A DNA stretch of 64,000 bases from Bin87 sp965203855 (GCA_965203855.1 CBDBDN010000008.1:62001-126000), one strand, 5' to 3'; positions 15,141-24,270 are shown, counted from the stretch's first letter. Numbers and translations: made by a program. Notes: generated from the sequence alone by a model not told the origin.

Positions 15141-17099
15141 ATGATGCGTCGTAGCAAGCAAGCGTTGTTTTATTGCATAATGGCGCTGATGACGCTGGCC
15201 GTTATTGAGGGGATGGCGCAGGCGGCTTACCTGATTGCTTACGGCGAGTTTAACGGCGATGGGCCGGCGCCGCCGGCGGGGGCGGCCATGGATGATGCGG
15301 AAGGGGACGCTCGGCGCCTTAGGGGTTGGATACGGCATCCCTATTATGGCCAGACCCGGCGGGAAGCGGAGCATTTGCTGAATCAGGTTCGGACGCCGCG
15401 CCGGGAGGACGGCGTCGTGCTGATTGCGCTGCTGGGCGGTTCGGTGGGTCGGAATGTTGCCGATGCTTTCCGCAACGCGCTGGAAGCCTGGTTCCGGGAC
15501 AACGGCATCCCGTTGCGGCCCGTGGTGCTAAGGCTGGCCGACTATGCACTGAAGCAGCCCCAGCAAGTAATGATGATTGCCAATACTTTATCATTGGGCG
15601 GAGAGTACGATATTATCGTTAACCTGGACGGTTACAACGAGCTGATAGGAACGCGCGACAACTACTTTAGGGATGGATTATCGCCTTTCTACCCATCGCG
15701 GTGGTATTTAATACAGCAGCGTAATCTTACCGACACGCAAAAGCTATTAGTAAGCCGCATTTATGTGCTGCGGCAGCGGGAGCAGCGGCTGGACGTTGCC
15801 GCTGGCGCGCGGCCTTGGCGATGGTCGGCGCTTTACGGCATCGTCAATCGGTATCTGCGGGAAAACGCTGCCGCGCAGATTTTGGCCTTGAACCACGAAC
15901 TGGCGGCTCCGACCGGGGATTACACCTTGCAACGCTACGGCCCGGCATTGGCGGCGGATGTCGATGAATATGATCTCTCGCGGATGGCGCTGCGGGTCTG
16001 GTATCGCAGCTCCGTGCTGCTGGCGGGATTGACCCACGCTGCGGGCGCCGAGTACTACCATTTTCATCAGCCTAACCAGTATGTGCCGGATTCCAAGCCG
16101 CTTACCGATGAGGAACTGGCTGTCGCCTACGACCCCGAAGTTGTGGCAGTGGGCATTTACCGGGATAATTACCCGCTGCTGCTGCGGCTGGGCGATGAAC
16201 TGCGGCAGCAAGGCATTAACTACTATGACTTGACGCAGCTGTTTGCCGACAATCGGGAAACGCTCTACATTGATGACTGCTGCCATCTGAATGCGCGCGG
16301 GCATGAGCTGCTGGCGGCGAGTATGGTGCAGCATCTGTCGCCGGCTTTGCGGTCGCGGGCTGCCTTGGCGGCTATGAAAGCCGGGGAGGGGGGCAGTATG
16401 ACGGCTGGGACGGCGCTGGATGCGGCGAAGCAGGAAATCTCGCCCATCCACGCGGCCAACGCGCTGTATTTTGATATATTCGTCACGGACGATGATATGT
16501 TGCGTTATACCAAGGATGACTGCCGTCCGGCTGATACCGCAGCGCCCTTTTTCGTGCGGATTGCGCCACTGGATGCCGCGGACTTGCTGCCGGGCGGGGC
16601 TGCGTCTGGCTATAATAACCACAACTTCAGTTTTGACCGGGATGGCGGAGTAACCGACGCTGCCGGCAAGTGCGTGATAGAATACGAGCTACCGGGCTAT
16701 GACATTGCGACCGTCTTGACCGGGCAGTACCACCCGGACACGGGGGATCTGCTGTGGCGGGCTCGGCTTACGCTGGATTGGGGTTTTGAGGTGGAACGCA
16801 CTGCGGCTGGAACGCTGCGCTATTCTCGCAACAACTGCTTGCACGTTCATATTGCAACGCGCTTTTTCCTGCATATCGTGCCAGCGGATGCGGGGGATTT
16901 GCGCCCGACTGCCGTTGAGTACGGGTTCTACAATTTAGACTTCCCCGGATTCACACGGAATGACGGAATAATAGACGCGGACGGCCGGTGCGTGATAGAA
17001 CGTACGCTGCCGGAGTATGATATTGCCAGCATCGTGACCGGGCAGTTCATCCCTGCTATCGGGCGGCGGCTGTGGGAAACGCGCATTGAGTTTGAGTAA
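15141..17099 (+). CDS. Membrane-anchored SGNH-hydrolase-like protein with two C-terminal Cys-containing modules
   Basis: A 652-residue protein with an N-terminal membrane anchor (about residues 8-32). An extracytoplasmic domain with SGNH/GDSL-type landmarks follows: GGSVGRN as the nucleophile block (about residue 97), NLDGYNEL as the Asn block, and DDCCHLNARGHELLA as the Asp-His block (about residues 375-389). Such proteins often acylate or deacylate cell-surface polysaccharides. After residue 450 come two tandem copies (about 454-543 and 559-652) of the roughly 90-residue module also found at the end of the GT-C-like proteins at 939 and 2327, with LPGYDI/LPEYDI and TGQY/TGQF motifs and paired cysteines. 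The sharing suggests a common envelope ligand or partner. Enzymatic role inferred. Confidence 0.75.
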   Translation: MMRRSKQALFYCIMALMTLAVIEGMAQAAYLIAYGEFNGDGPAPPAGAAMDDAEGDARRLRGWIRHPYYGQTRREAEHLLNQVRTPRREDGVVLIALLGGSVGRNVADAFRNALEAWFRDNGIPLRPVVLRLADYALKQPQQVMMIANTLSLGGEYDIIVNLDGYNELIGTRDNYFRDGLSPFYPSRWYLIQQRNLTDTQKLLVSRIYVLRQREQRLDVAAGARPWRWSALYGIVNRYLRENAAAQILALNHELAAPTGDYTLQRYGPALAADVDEYDLSRMALRVWYRSSVLLAGLTHAAGAEYYHFHQPNQYVPDSKPLTDEELAVAYDPEVVAVGIYRDNYPLLLRLGDELRQQGINYYDLTQLFADNRETLYIDDCCHLNARGHELLAASMVQHLSPALRSRAALAAMKAGEGGSMTAGTALDAAKQEISPIHAANALYFDIFVTDDDMLRYTKDDCRPADTAAPFFVRIAPLDAADLLPGGAASGYNNHNFSFDRDGGVTDAAGKCVIEYELPGYDIATVLTGQYHPDTGDLLWRARLTLDWGFEVERTAAGTLRYSRNNCLHVHIATRFFLHIVPADAGDLRPTAVEYGFYNLDFPGFTRNDGIIDADGRCVIERTLPEYDIASIVTGQFIPAIGRRLWETRIEFE

Positions 17100-17108
17100 T
17101 ACCCAAAT

Positions 17109-17200
17109 CGTCATTCCGGCTTGCGCCGGAATCTATGGTTGCCGTATCCATTACCGTTGTGGGGGTACGACGCCAGATTCCGGCGCAAGCCGGAATGACG
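17109..17200. repeat. REP/BIME-like composite element, full copy
   Basis: 92 bp bounded by cgtcattccggcttgcgccg and its reverse complement. Each end is itself a hairpin (ccggcttgcgccgg). The core reads ctatggttgccgtatccatt...accg...cgacgcc. Full relatives lie at 30553-30646 and 43968-44061. It lies directly 3' of the SGNH-like gene. Confidence 0.85.
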
Positions 17201-17232
17201 ATGCATTAGTCGGGCCGGTGAGGAAAGGATTG

Positions 17233-17880
17233 ATGCAGGATATTGCCATTGACAATATGCTGGCGGGCTTTGGCGTCGCGCCGGGTGAATACCAAAAAGC
17301 GCGCGCCATCCTGTTTGAGGAGGGCGTCATCCGGCGGCGGCCCGACCGGGTCAACATTGCCCGGAGCAAAACCGACGGCGCGCGGACGGTTCTGAATGAG
17401 TCGTTTCTCTGGCACTGCAACAACGGGGAATGCCGGCAGGCCGCCCGCGAGGAGTTTGACGATGCCGGCAGCAGCGATGCGGACTGCTTTCTGCTGCTAG
17501 TGGAGCAGTCGGCTTGCGAAATGTGCGGCGGCTCGCCCGGCGCCCGTTCTTTGGAGAGGATGGGCGCAGCATTGGATAATGCCGGCCGCAGCCGCATCCT
17601 GGTGGTCGGCGGCACGGAGCGCAAGGAACGGGAAATTCGGCAAAAGTCCCCGGCCGGCATTGAATGGCGTTTCGTAGATGGCAAAGTAGCGCGGGACGAC
17701 CGTTATTATCAGCCCCATCGCGACTGGGCGCAGATTATCGTCATCTGGCAAAGCACGCCGCTGGATCACCGGGTGTCGGCCCACTTTGACGGCAAGGGCG
17801 ATGAACGGGTAATCACGGTGCGGCGGCGGGGCGTGGCGGCGCTGGCCGGGGAAGTGGTGCGGCATTTGACGGCGGGGTAG
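17233..17880 (+). CDS. Uncharacterised protein with CxxC motif and a possible DUF2325-like C-terminal half
   Basis: 215 residues. I placed the start at ATG 17233 (AGGAAAGG 17221-17228 upstream), because the longer open frame would be encoded by the REP-like element. The middle carries scattered Cys/His residues (LWHCNNGECRQ, SACEMCGG). The C-terminal half contains SRILVVGGTERK and a strand-rich segment ending IIVIWQSTPLDHR. This loosely resembles DUF2325-type Rossmann folds (VGG near the start, H near the end), but that is a weak impression. Flanked by the repeat and by small genes; no operon partner evident. Confidence 0.55.
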   Translation: MQDIAIDNMLAGFGVAPGEYQKARAILFEEGVIRRRPDRVNIARSKTDGARTVLNESFLWHCNNGECRQAAREEFDDAGSSDADCFLLLVEQSACEMCGGSPGARSLERMGAALDNAGRSRILVVGGTERKEREIRQKSPAGIEWRFVDGKVARDDRYYQPHRDWAQIIVIWQSTPLDHRVSAHFDGKGDERVITVRRRGVAALAGEVVRHLTAG

Positions 17881-18080
17881 GACGCTGCCACCCCGGCGCC
17901 GCAAGGCAGCCGACTGGTTCGCCACACGCTTGAACGATGCGGCAAATTGACGACAGCGCCGGGATCGTGCCGTTGCCGGTAATGATGATGGCACAGCCGT
18001 CGTACTGCCTGGCGTAACGCCGAATGCTGCAAAACCCGATAAGCAGGAGCGTGCTATTGGGCGCCTCAATAGGAGGGCGT

Positions 18081-18377
18081 ATGAACGAATCAATGATCAT
18101 AGCTATGGTGGTATTCGGGGTTGTAATTCTGCTCGGTATAGTGGCAGTGCGCGCAGCTAGCCGTAAAGTTTGCCCTTACTGCCATAGCGAGAATACGCGA
18201 AAGCGGCGTCGCTGGCATCGCTATAACACCCATCGATGTCGTTCTTGCAACCGAGTATTTTCGGCACGAACCCGCATCCGAACCCGCATACGGCGTCGCA
18301 AAAGGTGCGCCGCTCCGTCATACCACGGCGGACAAGGGAGCGGTGGGCGTTATGCTTGCGGTTGCCGTTACGAGTAG
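18081..18377 (+). CDS. Small membrane-anchored zinc-ribbon protein
   Basis: 98 residues. An N-terminal hydrophobic helix (residues about 4-25, MIIAMVVFGVVILLGIVAVR) is followed by CPYCHSEN and CRSCNRVF, two CxxC knuckles about 20 residues apart that should bind zinc, and a very basic Arg-rich tail. AGGAGG four bases before ATG 18081 fixes the start; the longer frame from 18024 is rejected. No family name. The basic tail and zinc ribbon suggest nucleic-acid contact, by inference. Confidence 0.65.
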   Translation: MNESMIIAMVVFGVVILLGIVAVRAASRKVCPYCHSENTRKRRRWHRYNTHRCRSCNRVFSARTRIRTRIRRRKRCAAPSYHGGQGSGGRYACGCRYE

Positions 18378-18456
18378 GGGCAATGGTGATTTGACGCGGT
18401 TAGGGCCGGCGGCTAGACTGCAATCAAAGTCTGCCGCTGGCACTAGGGGGGATTTC

Positions 18457-18759
18457 ATGATGCTTGCTGAACGCTACCGACTATTGCCGCAATCCGGCGA
18501 ATGCGCTGCCACTGCTGCGCTCAAAACGGAGTTGGCGGCCTATGACCGGATGCGCGCCGAACTGGAGGCGAAATATACCGACGAATGGGCGGTCGTGCAC
18601 GGCAACGAACTGGCGGGGGTCTATGCCAATTTCCAGGACGCCGCACGGGATGCCCGCCAACGGTTTGGCTGCGGGCCTTACCTCATCCGGCAGGTGGCGC
18701 CGACCGACTGGCAGGGATGCGCCAAGGAATTCTGGCGGCAACGCTATGGCAACTGTTGA
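18457..18759 (+). CDS. Small protein of retropepsin cassette 1 (DUF5678-like)
   Basis: About 100 residues. The core EAKYTDEWAVVHGNELAGVY, followed by DAARDARQRFGCGPYLIRQV, is the same pattern as the small protein at 51421-51672 (YFGKWVVFYDREFVG, then FGRGPYLIRQV). It resembles short DUF5678-type proteins. The start is ATG 18457 or 18460, behind an AGGGGGG ribosome site. The last 14 bases overlap the start of the retropepsin-like gene, so the pair should be translationally coupled. Function unknown; the fixed pairing suggests it assists or is acted on by the protease. Confidence 0.7.
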   Translation: MMLAERYRLLPQSGECAATAALKTELAAYDRMRAELEAKYTDEWAVVHGNELAGVYANFQDAARDARQRFGCGPYLIRQVAPTDWQGCAKEFWRQRYGNC

Positions 18760-19207
18760 CTGCGGATTTCCTGACTTTACGGGCGACATCCAGCGGAAGT
18801 TGCTGGTTGAAGTCGGGCCAACCATTCCGGTGGAAATCGGATTTGACCCCGGATACGATGAATTCGTTGACGCCAAGCCGGTGTTGCCGTCGAATTTGTA
18901 CCCGGCGCTGATTGATACCGGGGCCAGCGACAACAGCGTTGATGACGAGCTGGCAAGCAGCCTGCGCCTGCCGGTCATCTCTTATGAAGGGGAAGTTTCC
19001 GGTTCGTCGGGAACGCATACCGTCACCGTCTATATGGCGCAGATCCACATTCCCGAACTGGGGCGCGCCATCAGCGGGCGATTTGCCGGCGTCCGACTGG
19101 CGGCCGGTGGACAGTTGCACCGGGCTATCATAGGACGGTCGTTTCTCAATGATTTTGCGTTGTACTATGATGGCCGTACCGGGGCGGTTACTTTGAGCGA
19201 TGACTAG
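18746..19207 (+). CDS. Retropepsin-like aspartic protease, cassette 1
   Basis: 153 residues. The active-site loop ALIDTGASDNSVDD (Asp-Thr-Gly, about residues 57-59) is the hallmark of retropepsin-type single-domain aspartic proteases, which work as dimers. A later hydrophobic-hydrophobic-Gly element, AIIGRSFLNDF, matches the second conserved block, and HIPELGRAISGRFAGV follows the flap region. ATG 18746 overlaps the preceding gene by 14 nt. A second cassette with the same order and the same overlap is at 50994-51672. Substrate unknown. Confidence 0.8.
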   Translation: MATVDCGFPDFTGDIQRKLLVEVGPTIPVEIGFDPGYDEFVDAKPVLPSNLYPALIDTGASDNSVDDELASSLRLPVISYEGEVSGSSGTHTVTVYMAQIHIPELGRAISGRFAGVRLAAGGQLHRAIIGRSFLNDFALYYDGRTGAVTLSDD

Positions 19208-19297
19208 TCGGCGGGTGGTTATCCCCCCTTGCCAAACTCCGCCCCATCGTGGCAATCTGACCGGCGTCATGCAATGTGCGCTGGAGGGATTGCCATT

Positions 19298-20227
19298 ATG
19301 ACTGCGACTGCTAACCAACCGCTGCCCAGCCGCGCCGAAGTGCTGGGCTATCTCAAAGACGACGTGAACTGGGGACGCTGGGGCGCCGATGACCAGAAAG
19401 GCGCCGTCAATATGGTGGATGACGCCAAACGGCGGCGCGCCGCCGGCCTGGTCCAAAGCGGGCAGGCCGTTTCGCTGAGCCGGGAATTTCCGGTTACGCC
19501 GGCCCCCAACAACCCCACGCCAGCCATCCACTATATGCGGAAAGGGCCGCGGGAGCCGGGCGGCGGGATGTCCACCGACTACTACGGCGTTTCCTATCAC
19601 GGCACCGCTACCACGCATCTGGACGCGCTTTGCCATGTTTGGGACGCCAACGGGATGTGGAACGGCAAAGACCCTAACGAAATGATTCAGTTTGACGGCG
19701 CCAAGTATGGCTCCGTGGAACACTGGAAAGAGGGCATCATCACGCGGGGCGTGCTGCTGGATGTGCCGCGCTATCGGGGCGTTGACTATGTAACACAGGA
19801 TACCCCCGTTCACGGCTGGGAGTTGTCGGAAATCTGCGAGGCGCAGGGCGTGGCAATGGAACCCGGCGATGCGCTGCTGGTGTACAGCGGGCGGGAGAAG
19901 TGGAACGCCGCCGGCAATCCGCTGTGGGGCAGCGACCCCGCGCTGCGCCCCGGCCTGCACGCCTCTTGCCTGAAATTTATTCGGCAAAGCGACTGCTGCC
20001 TGCTGGTGTGGGATATGATGGACCACACGCCCAACGGGTACGATTTGCCCTGGTCGGTGCACGGCAGCATCTTTGCTTACGGCATCGGGCTGCTGGATAA
20101 CGCCCTGTTGCAGCCGCTGGCCGAAGCCTGCGCCGCCGCCGGCCGCTACGAGTTTATGCTCACCGTCAACCCGCTGCGCGTGGTGGGCGGCACGGGATCG
20201 CCGGTCAACCCGGTAGCGATTTTGTAG
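19298..20227 (+). CDS. Cyclase-family (kynurenine formamidase-like) metal hydrolase
   Basis: A 309-residue member of the putative cyclase family (PF04199), which includes kynurenine formamidase and isatin hydrolase. The metal-binding HGTATTHLDALCH motif (a variant of HxGTHxDxPxH) is at about residues 105-117. WGRWGADDQKGAVN near the N-terminus and LVYSGREKW in the middle are typical of the long subfamily. Start ATG 19298 has GGAGGG nine bases upstream, so the frame from 19229 is too long. It probably opens cyclic amides or formamides; with hyuA/B, ggt and the amidase it fits a theme of amide catabolism. Confidence 0.9.
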   Translation: MTATANQPLPSRAEVLGYLKDDVNWGRWGADDQKGAVNMVDDAKRRRAAGLVQSGQAVSLSREFPVTPAPNNPTPAIHYMRKGPREPGGGMSTDYYGVSYHGTATTHLDALCHVWDANGMWNGKDPNEMIQFDGAKYGSVEHWKEGIITRGVLLDVPRYRGVDYVTQDTPVHGWELSEICEAQGVAMEPGDALLVYSGREKWNAAGNPLWGSDPALRPGLHASCLKFIRQSDCCLLVWDMMDHTPNGYDLPWSVHGSIFAYGIGLLDNALLQPLAEACAAAGRYEFMLTVNPLRVVGGTGSPVNPVAIL

Positions 20228-20265
20228 GCCGCCGGCCGGCCAATTGGCCGGCCGGCAGTGCTATC

Positions 20266-20300
20266 ATAAGGGCGCAATCGTTCCGGCGATTGCGCCTTTA
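20266..20300 (+). terminator. Intrinsic terminator after the cyclase-family gene
   Basis: Inverted repeat aagggcgcaatcg / cgattgcgccttt with a short loop. It is preceded by the palindrome ggccggccaattggccggcc (20235-20254), which directly follows the stop codon. Confidence 0.55.
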
Positions 20301-20336
20301 TGTAGCGCATCATAATCGCATTGCCAGGAGAATGTT

Positions 20337-21620
20337 ATGGCCGTCCTGCGCCCTTTTCGCGGCTGCCGTTTCAATCCCGCCGCAGTTGGCGGGCTGTCGG
20401 CGGTGGTCTGCCCGCCCTACGATATGATTGGGCCGGAACTGAAAGCGGAGCTGCAACAGCGCAGTCCCTACAACGCCGTCCACTTGGAGGGCGGGGAACA
20501 GCCGGATCCGGTGGATCCGCAGGGCGGCTATCGGCGGGCGGCGCAGCTTTTTCGGCAGTGGCTGGCGGAGGGCGCTCTGGTACAAGATGACTGCCCCGGC
20601 TACTATCTGATGCGTCATTCTTACGATTTTGGCGGCGTCCGACGGCAGCATCTGGGGTTTTTTGCGGATGTGCTGGTTGAGGATTATGACGCCGGCGCCG
20701 TCTTTCCGCACGAATTCACTCGCGAGCCGGCCGTGCTGGATCGGGTGGCCCTGCTGGACGCCTGCCAGGCGCAGTTCAGCCCGATTATGTCGCTGTATCA
20801 GGATGCCGATGGCAGTCTGCGCCGCATTTTCCAGGATATTATCGCCGGCCCGCCCGATGCGGCGGCGGATACGCCGGCCGGCGGTTCTGCCGAACTCTGG
20901 CGCATTGCCGACGGCGCCGCGCAAGCCGGCATCACTGATGCGTTTGCCAATCGTCCGGTGTTTCTGGCCGACGGACATCATCGTTATGAGGCGGCCCTGC
21001 GTTACCGCCGCAGTCAATCGCAAGGCGCGCAAAATGATCCCCACGCGGCGGCCAACTATGTGATGATGACGCTGGTTGAGTTTGACGATCCCGGCCTGCT
21101 GCTGCTGCCGTATCATCGCGTGGTTGGCGGGCTGTCGGCGGAGCAGCGGGCCGAGGTACGCCGCCGCATTGACGAGTTATTTGACGCGCGCCCGCTGGAC
21201 TCCGGCAGCTCTGCGGATGATGCCGCTGCCGAAGTCGCCCGACTGGGGCGGGATGCCCACTGCTTTGCGCTGTTCGCCGGCGACGGAACGGCTGCGTTGC
21301 ACACGCTGAAAGCCGGCGTTGACTGGCAAGGCTGGGGTATGCTGGCGGTGTCCGAGGCGTGGCTGCTGCAAGAACGGGCGCTGGCGCCGGCGCTGGGCGA
21401 TGCGTTGGCGCAGCACGTGGATTACAGCCCCGACCACGCATCCATTGTGGAGCAGGTGCGACGCAGCGAGCAGCAGCTGGCCATCCTGCTGAAGCCGTTC
21501 CCGTTGGAGCCGTTTCGGGAGATAGTAAGCGCCGGCAATCGGCTGCCGCCCAAGTCAACATTTTTTTACCCGAAGCTGCCGACCGGACTGGTCATCAACC
21601 GGCTGGACGGGAAAGTGTAG
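20337..21620 (+). CDS. DUF1015 family protein
   Basis: 427 residues matching the DUF1015 family along its length: RPFRGCRFNP at the start, VVCPPYDMIGPE (about residues 22-33), SPYNAVHLE, and the family-defining FLADGHHRYEAALRYR (about residues 207-222). GGAG lies six bases before the ATG. DUF1015 proteins are widespread and sometimes linked to serine or phosphoserine metabolism, but no reaction is firmly established for this one. Own transcription unit, after the terminator at 20266. Confidence 0.9.
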   Translation: MAVLRPFRGCRFNPAAVGGLSAVVCPPYDMIGPELKAELQQRSPYNAVHLEGGEQPDPVDPQGGYRRAAQLFRQWLAEGALVQDDCPGYYLMRHSYDFGGVRRQHLGFFADVLVEDYDAGAVFPHEFTREPAVLDRVALLDACQAQFSPIMSLYQDADGSLRRIFQDIIAGPPDAAADTPAGGSAELWRIADGAAQAGITDAFANRPVFLADGHHRYEAALRYRRSQSQGAQNDPHAAANYVMMTLVEFDDPGLLLLPYHRVVGGLSAEQRAEVRRRIDELFDARPLDSGSSADDAAAEVARLGRDAHCFALFAGDGTAALHTLKAGVDWQGWGMLAVSEAWLLQERALAPALGDALAQHVDYSPDHASIVEQVRRSEQQLAILLKPFPLEPFREIVSAGNRLPPKSTFFYPKLPTGLVINRLDGKV

Positions 21621-21693
21621 CGCGCATTAGGGCGTGAGGGCATATTGCGATTTACCGCAGTTCGGCGTCTGTTTTCATCATTGCGATGCCGTT

Positions 21694-21751
21694 ACACCCG
21701 TCATTCCGGCTTGCGCTGGAATGACGGGTATGGGATTCGGAATGATGGGGA
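21694..21751. repeat. Degenerate REP-like half element in the DUF1015/ggt intergenic region
   Basis: cccgtcattccggcttgcgctggaatgacggg forms an imperfect hairpin, followed by further gaatgatgggg-type degenerate copies. The rest of the 260-base gap (21621-21882) holds only a possible TGC-TAAACT promoter for ggt (21796-21804). Confidence 0.6.
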
Positions 21752-21882
21752 ATATAGCCACACCCCCTCTAATCCAGGGCCGTACGCGCTATTGCCCGCC
21801 GTGCTAAACTACATTCGCCTTGACCGGCCATTTGGCCCCCGTCGACCTTGACTTTGCGATTACGCAGCCTGGAGCAGTTCCT

Positions 21883-23484
21883 ATGTTTTTCAACTCCCGC
21901 CGTTCTACCGTTCATGCTACCAACGGCGTTGTGGCTACCAGCCAGCCGCTGGCCGCGATGGCCGGCCTGCGTACTTTGATGGACGGCGGCAATGCCGTGG
22001 ACGCCGCCGTAACCGCCGCCGCTACGCTTAATGTGGTAGAGCCGATGTCCACCGGGGTGGGCGGCGATGTGTTTGCCCTAATCTGGAGGGCGGCGGATAA
22101 GGGCGTGGCGGCGCTCAACGGCAGTGGGCGCACTCCGCAGGCGGCCAGCATAGATGATTTGCGGGCGAAAAGGCATAGTCGGATGCCGACTTTCGGCGCG
22201 CTGTCTATTTCGGTTCCCGGCACGGTGCACGGCTGGGAAACGCTGCTGGCAGAGCAGGGTACGATGGGGTTGGCCGATGTCCTGAAGCCGGCAATCCGGT
22301 ACGCGGAGGAGGGCTTTCCGGTTAGCGACATTATCGCTTTCCAGTGGCAGCAGCAGGAAGCGAAACTGGCGGCTTTGCCATCCGGTCAAGAGCTGCTGAC
22401 CAACGGACGCGCGCCCCGCGAAGGGGAACGGATGCGTCTGCCGACGCTGGCGAAAACGCTGCGGACAGTAGCCGAGGGCGGCAGCAAAGCGTTCTATCAC
22501 GGCCCTATCGCTGCCAAGATGGCCGAGTTTGTGCAAGAACAGGGCGGCTGGCTGGCCGAGGCGGACCTGGCGGCGCACCATTCGGACTGGGACGAACCGA
22601 TCAAGACCGACTATCGAGGCGTAACCTGCTGGGAATGCCCGCCCAACGGGCAGGGCATCATTGCGCTGGAAGCGTTGAACATCGCCGAGGGGTTTGACAT
22701 TGCCGGGATGGGGCCGCAGAGCGCCGACCGCTATCATCATCTGGTCGAAGCAACGCGGCTGGGTTTTGCCGATGCGTTTGAGTATCTGGCCGACCCGCGC
22801 GCCGTGCCGGTGCCAACCGAAATGTGGGCGTCCAAAGAGTATGCCGCGCAGCGCCGCCAGCTGATTGACTCGCAGCGCGCGATGGCATCCGTACCCTACG
22901 GCAAGATGGTTCCGGGCAGCGACACGGTGTATATCAGCGTGATTGACGGGGATGGCAACGGCTGCTCGCTGATTAACAGCGTGTTCGCCAACTTCGGCTC
23001 CGGGCTGGTAATTCCGGGGACGGGCATTGTGATGCACAACCGGGCGGCGCTGTTCCAGCTGGATCCGGAGCATCCCAACGCCCTGGCCGGCGGCAAGCGT
23101 CCGTTCCATACCATAATCCCGGCGCTGGCGACGCGGAACGGCGAGCTGTGGCTGAGCTACGGCGTGATGGGCGGCTTTATGCAGCCGCAGGGCCATTTGC
23201 AGGTCATCACCAATATGGTGGACTTCGGGATGGATTCGCAGGGCGCGCTGGATGCGCTGCGTTTCCAGGTAGCCGGCGATGAACTGTGGCTGGAGGGCGA
23301 TGTTGAGGACGATGTGGCGGCCGAGTTGCACCGCCGGGGACACCGGGTCAATGTGATGCACGGCCCGCAGCGTGGCGGCTCCGGCGGGATGGGCGGCGGG
23401 CAGGTGGTAAGCCGGAACCCGGAGACGGGCGTCATCAGCGGCGGCAGCGAACCGCGCAAGGACGGCGCAGCGGTAGGCTGGTAG
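21883..23484 (+). CDS. ggt: Gamma-glutamyltransferase family Ntn hydrolase
   Basis: 533 residues. Family blocks are ATSQPLAAMAGLRTLMDGGNAVDAA, EPMSTGVGGDVFALIW, and a candidate catalytic Thr region in the second half, SDTVYISVIDGDGNGCSLIN. Here the proposed nucleophile Thr is followed by VYIS rather than the usual THYS-like sequence. NSVFANFGSG, GGKRPFHTIIPAL and GVMGGFMQPQGHLQV also follow the family pattern. These enzymes self-cleave before the Thr and then transfer or hydrolyse gamma-glutamyl groups (glutathione or related); some relatives act on other amides. ATG 21883 with GGAG upstream is preferred over the longer frame at 21820. No clear signal peptide, so a cytoplasmic site is possible. 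Confidence 0.88.
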   Translation: MFFNSRRSTVHATNGVVATSQPLAAMAGLRTLMDGGNAVDAAVTAAATLNVVEPMSTGVGGDVFALIWRAADKGVAALNGSGRTPQAASIDDLRAKRHSRMPTFGALSISVPGTVHGWETLLAEQGTMGLADVLKPAIRYAEEGFPVSDIIAFQWQQQEAKLAALPSGQELLTNGRAPREGERMRLPTLAKTLRTVAEGGSKAFYHGPIAAKMAEFVQEQGGWLAEADLAAHHSDWDEPIKTDYRGVTCWECPPNGQGIIALEALNIAEGFDIAGMGPQSADRYHHLVEATRLGFADAFEYLADPRAVPVPTEMWASKEYAAQRRQLIDSQRAMASVPYGKMVPGSDTVYISVIDGDGNGCSLINSVFANFGSGLVIPGTGIVMHNRAALFQLDPEHPNALAGGKRPFHTIIPALATRNGELWLSYGVMGGFMQPQGHLQVITNMVDFGMDSQGALDALRFQVAGDELWLEGDVEDDVAAELHRRGHRVNVMHGPQRGGSGGMGGGQVVSRNPETGVISGGSEPRKDGAAVGW

Positions 23485-23551
23485 CCGGCCGCTGTTGTAT
23501 CCGCAGCAAAAGTTATCGCTGCCGCCGTCGGCAGTTGGCAGCCGTCGGTGG

Positions 23552-23938
23552 TTACAAGTCGGCCCACCAGCGCCGGAAACGCTGCCAGCCGTTGGCGGGC
23601 GGCGGGTCAAGCGGGCGTCCGCGCCAGACGGGGCGTCTCGGCGCAGTATAGCGGCGCAGAAAAGTCCAGGCTACGGCAATGCCGATAATAGCCAGCCCGA
23701 CGATGGGCAGCCATGCCAGCTTGATTACAACCATGCCGATGACGGCTACGATTATGCCCAGCACGGCCAATTTGCCCGGCGAAAGCAGCCGCTTGGGGGC
23801 CGGCGGCGGCGGCGTGAACGGAGAGGGCAGGTCGTCGGGCGGGATTTCCGGTTCCCGGCGGGATGGCGCGTCTGCCGGGGGCGGGGTATCCAGGTCTTTC
23901 AGGATTTGTTCAATTTCGGCTTCGTAGCGGTCTTTCAT
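23552..23938 (-). CDS. Small proline-rich two-helix membrane protein
   Basis: 128 residues. An acidic N-terminal helix (KDRYEAEIEQILKDLD) and a proline-rich stretch (residues about 20-50) are followed by two close hydrophobic helices (about 55-75 and 77-93) and a basic, Trp-containing tail. The start at 23938 is fixed by GGGAGGTGG just upstream on the minus strand. It is convergent with ggt. Such small proteins are common hypotheticals in Chloroflexota, with no known function. Confidence 0.65.
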   Translation of the reverse strand: MKDRYEAEIEQILKDLDTPPPADAPSRREPEIPPDDLPSPFTPPPPAPKRLLSPGKLAVLGIIVAVIGMVVIKLAWLPIVGLAIIGIAVAWTFLRRYTAPRRPVWRGRPLDPPPANGWQRFRRWWADL

Positions 23939-24158
23939 CGTCCACCTCCCTACCGGGGGCAAGTGAAAAGGTTTAGCGCGCCGGTTGTCGCTTGTCGGAT
24001 GGTTTATCGGCTGGTTGAACGGTCGGCTGCGTTTGCCGGATTATAGCGGGGAAAACCGCCGGGCGAAACCATTGCGTACAGACCGCCCTTAACCATAGAG
24101 GTAGTAAGGGGGGCTACACCGATAGACATGATGCGTAGGATTTGGCCTTTTGGGGAGT

Positions 24159-24270
24159 GGATTCCGGCTTGCGCCGGAATGACGGTTGTAACCGCGTCGC
24201 AATGATGAAAGCAGACGCCGGAATCTATGCTTGCCGGCTCCATTACCGTAGCAGAAAGTTACGACGCCGG
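24159..24270. repeat. REP/BIME-like element, rearranged copy, in the 23963-24337 intergenic region
   Basis: One hairpin end (attccggcttgcgccggaatgacgg, 24160-24184) sits beside a core half (gacgccggaatctatgcttg...ccattaccgtagc...cgacgccgg, 24213-24270). The two halves are in a different arrangement from the full copies. The remainder of the gap has no gene I can support. Confidence 0.7.

Noticed and set aside
17086..17232. N-terminal extension of the protein starting at 17233
   Set aside because: It would be encoded by the REP-like element; the ribosome site supports ATG 17233.
17813..18100. Small minus-strand frame in the gap before the zinc-ribbon gene
   Set aside because: No ribosome site or family resemblance, and it overlaps the 3' end of the gene at 17233.
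22078..23610. 510-codon minus-strand frame opposite ggt
   Set aside because: Shadow frame with no recognisable domain.
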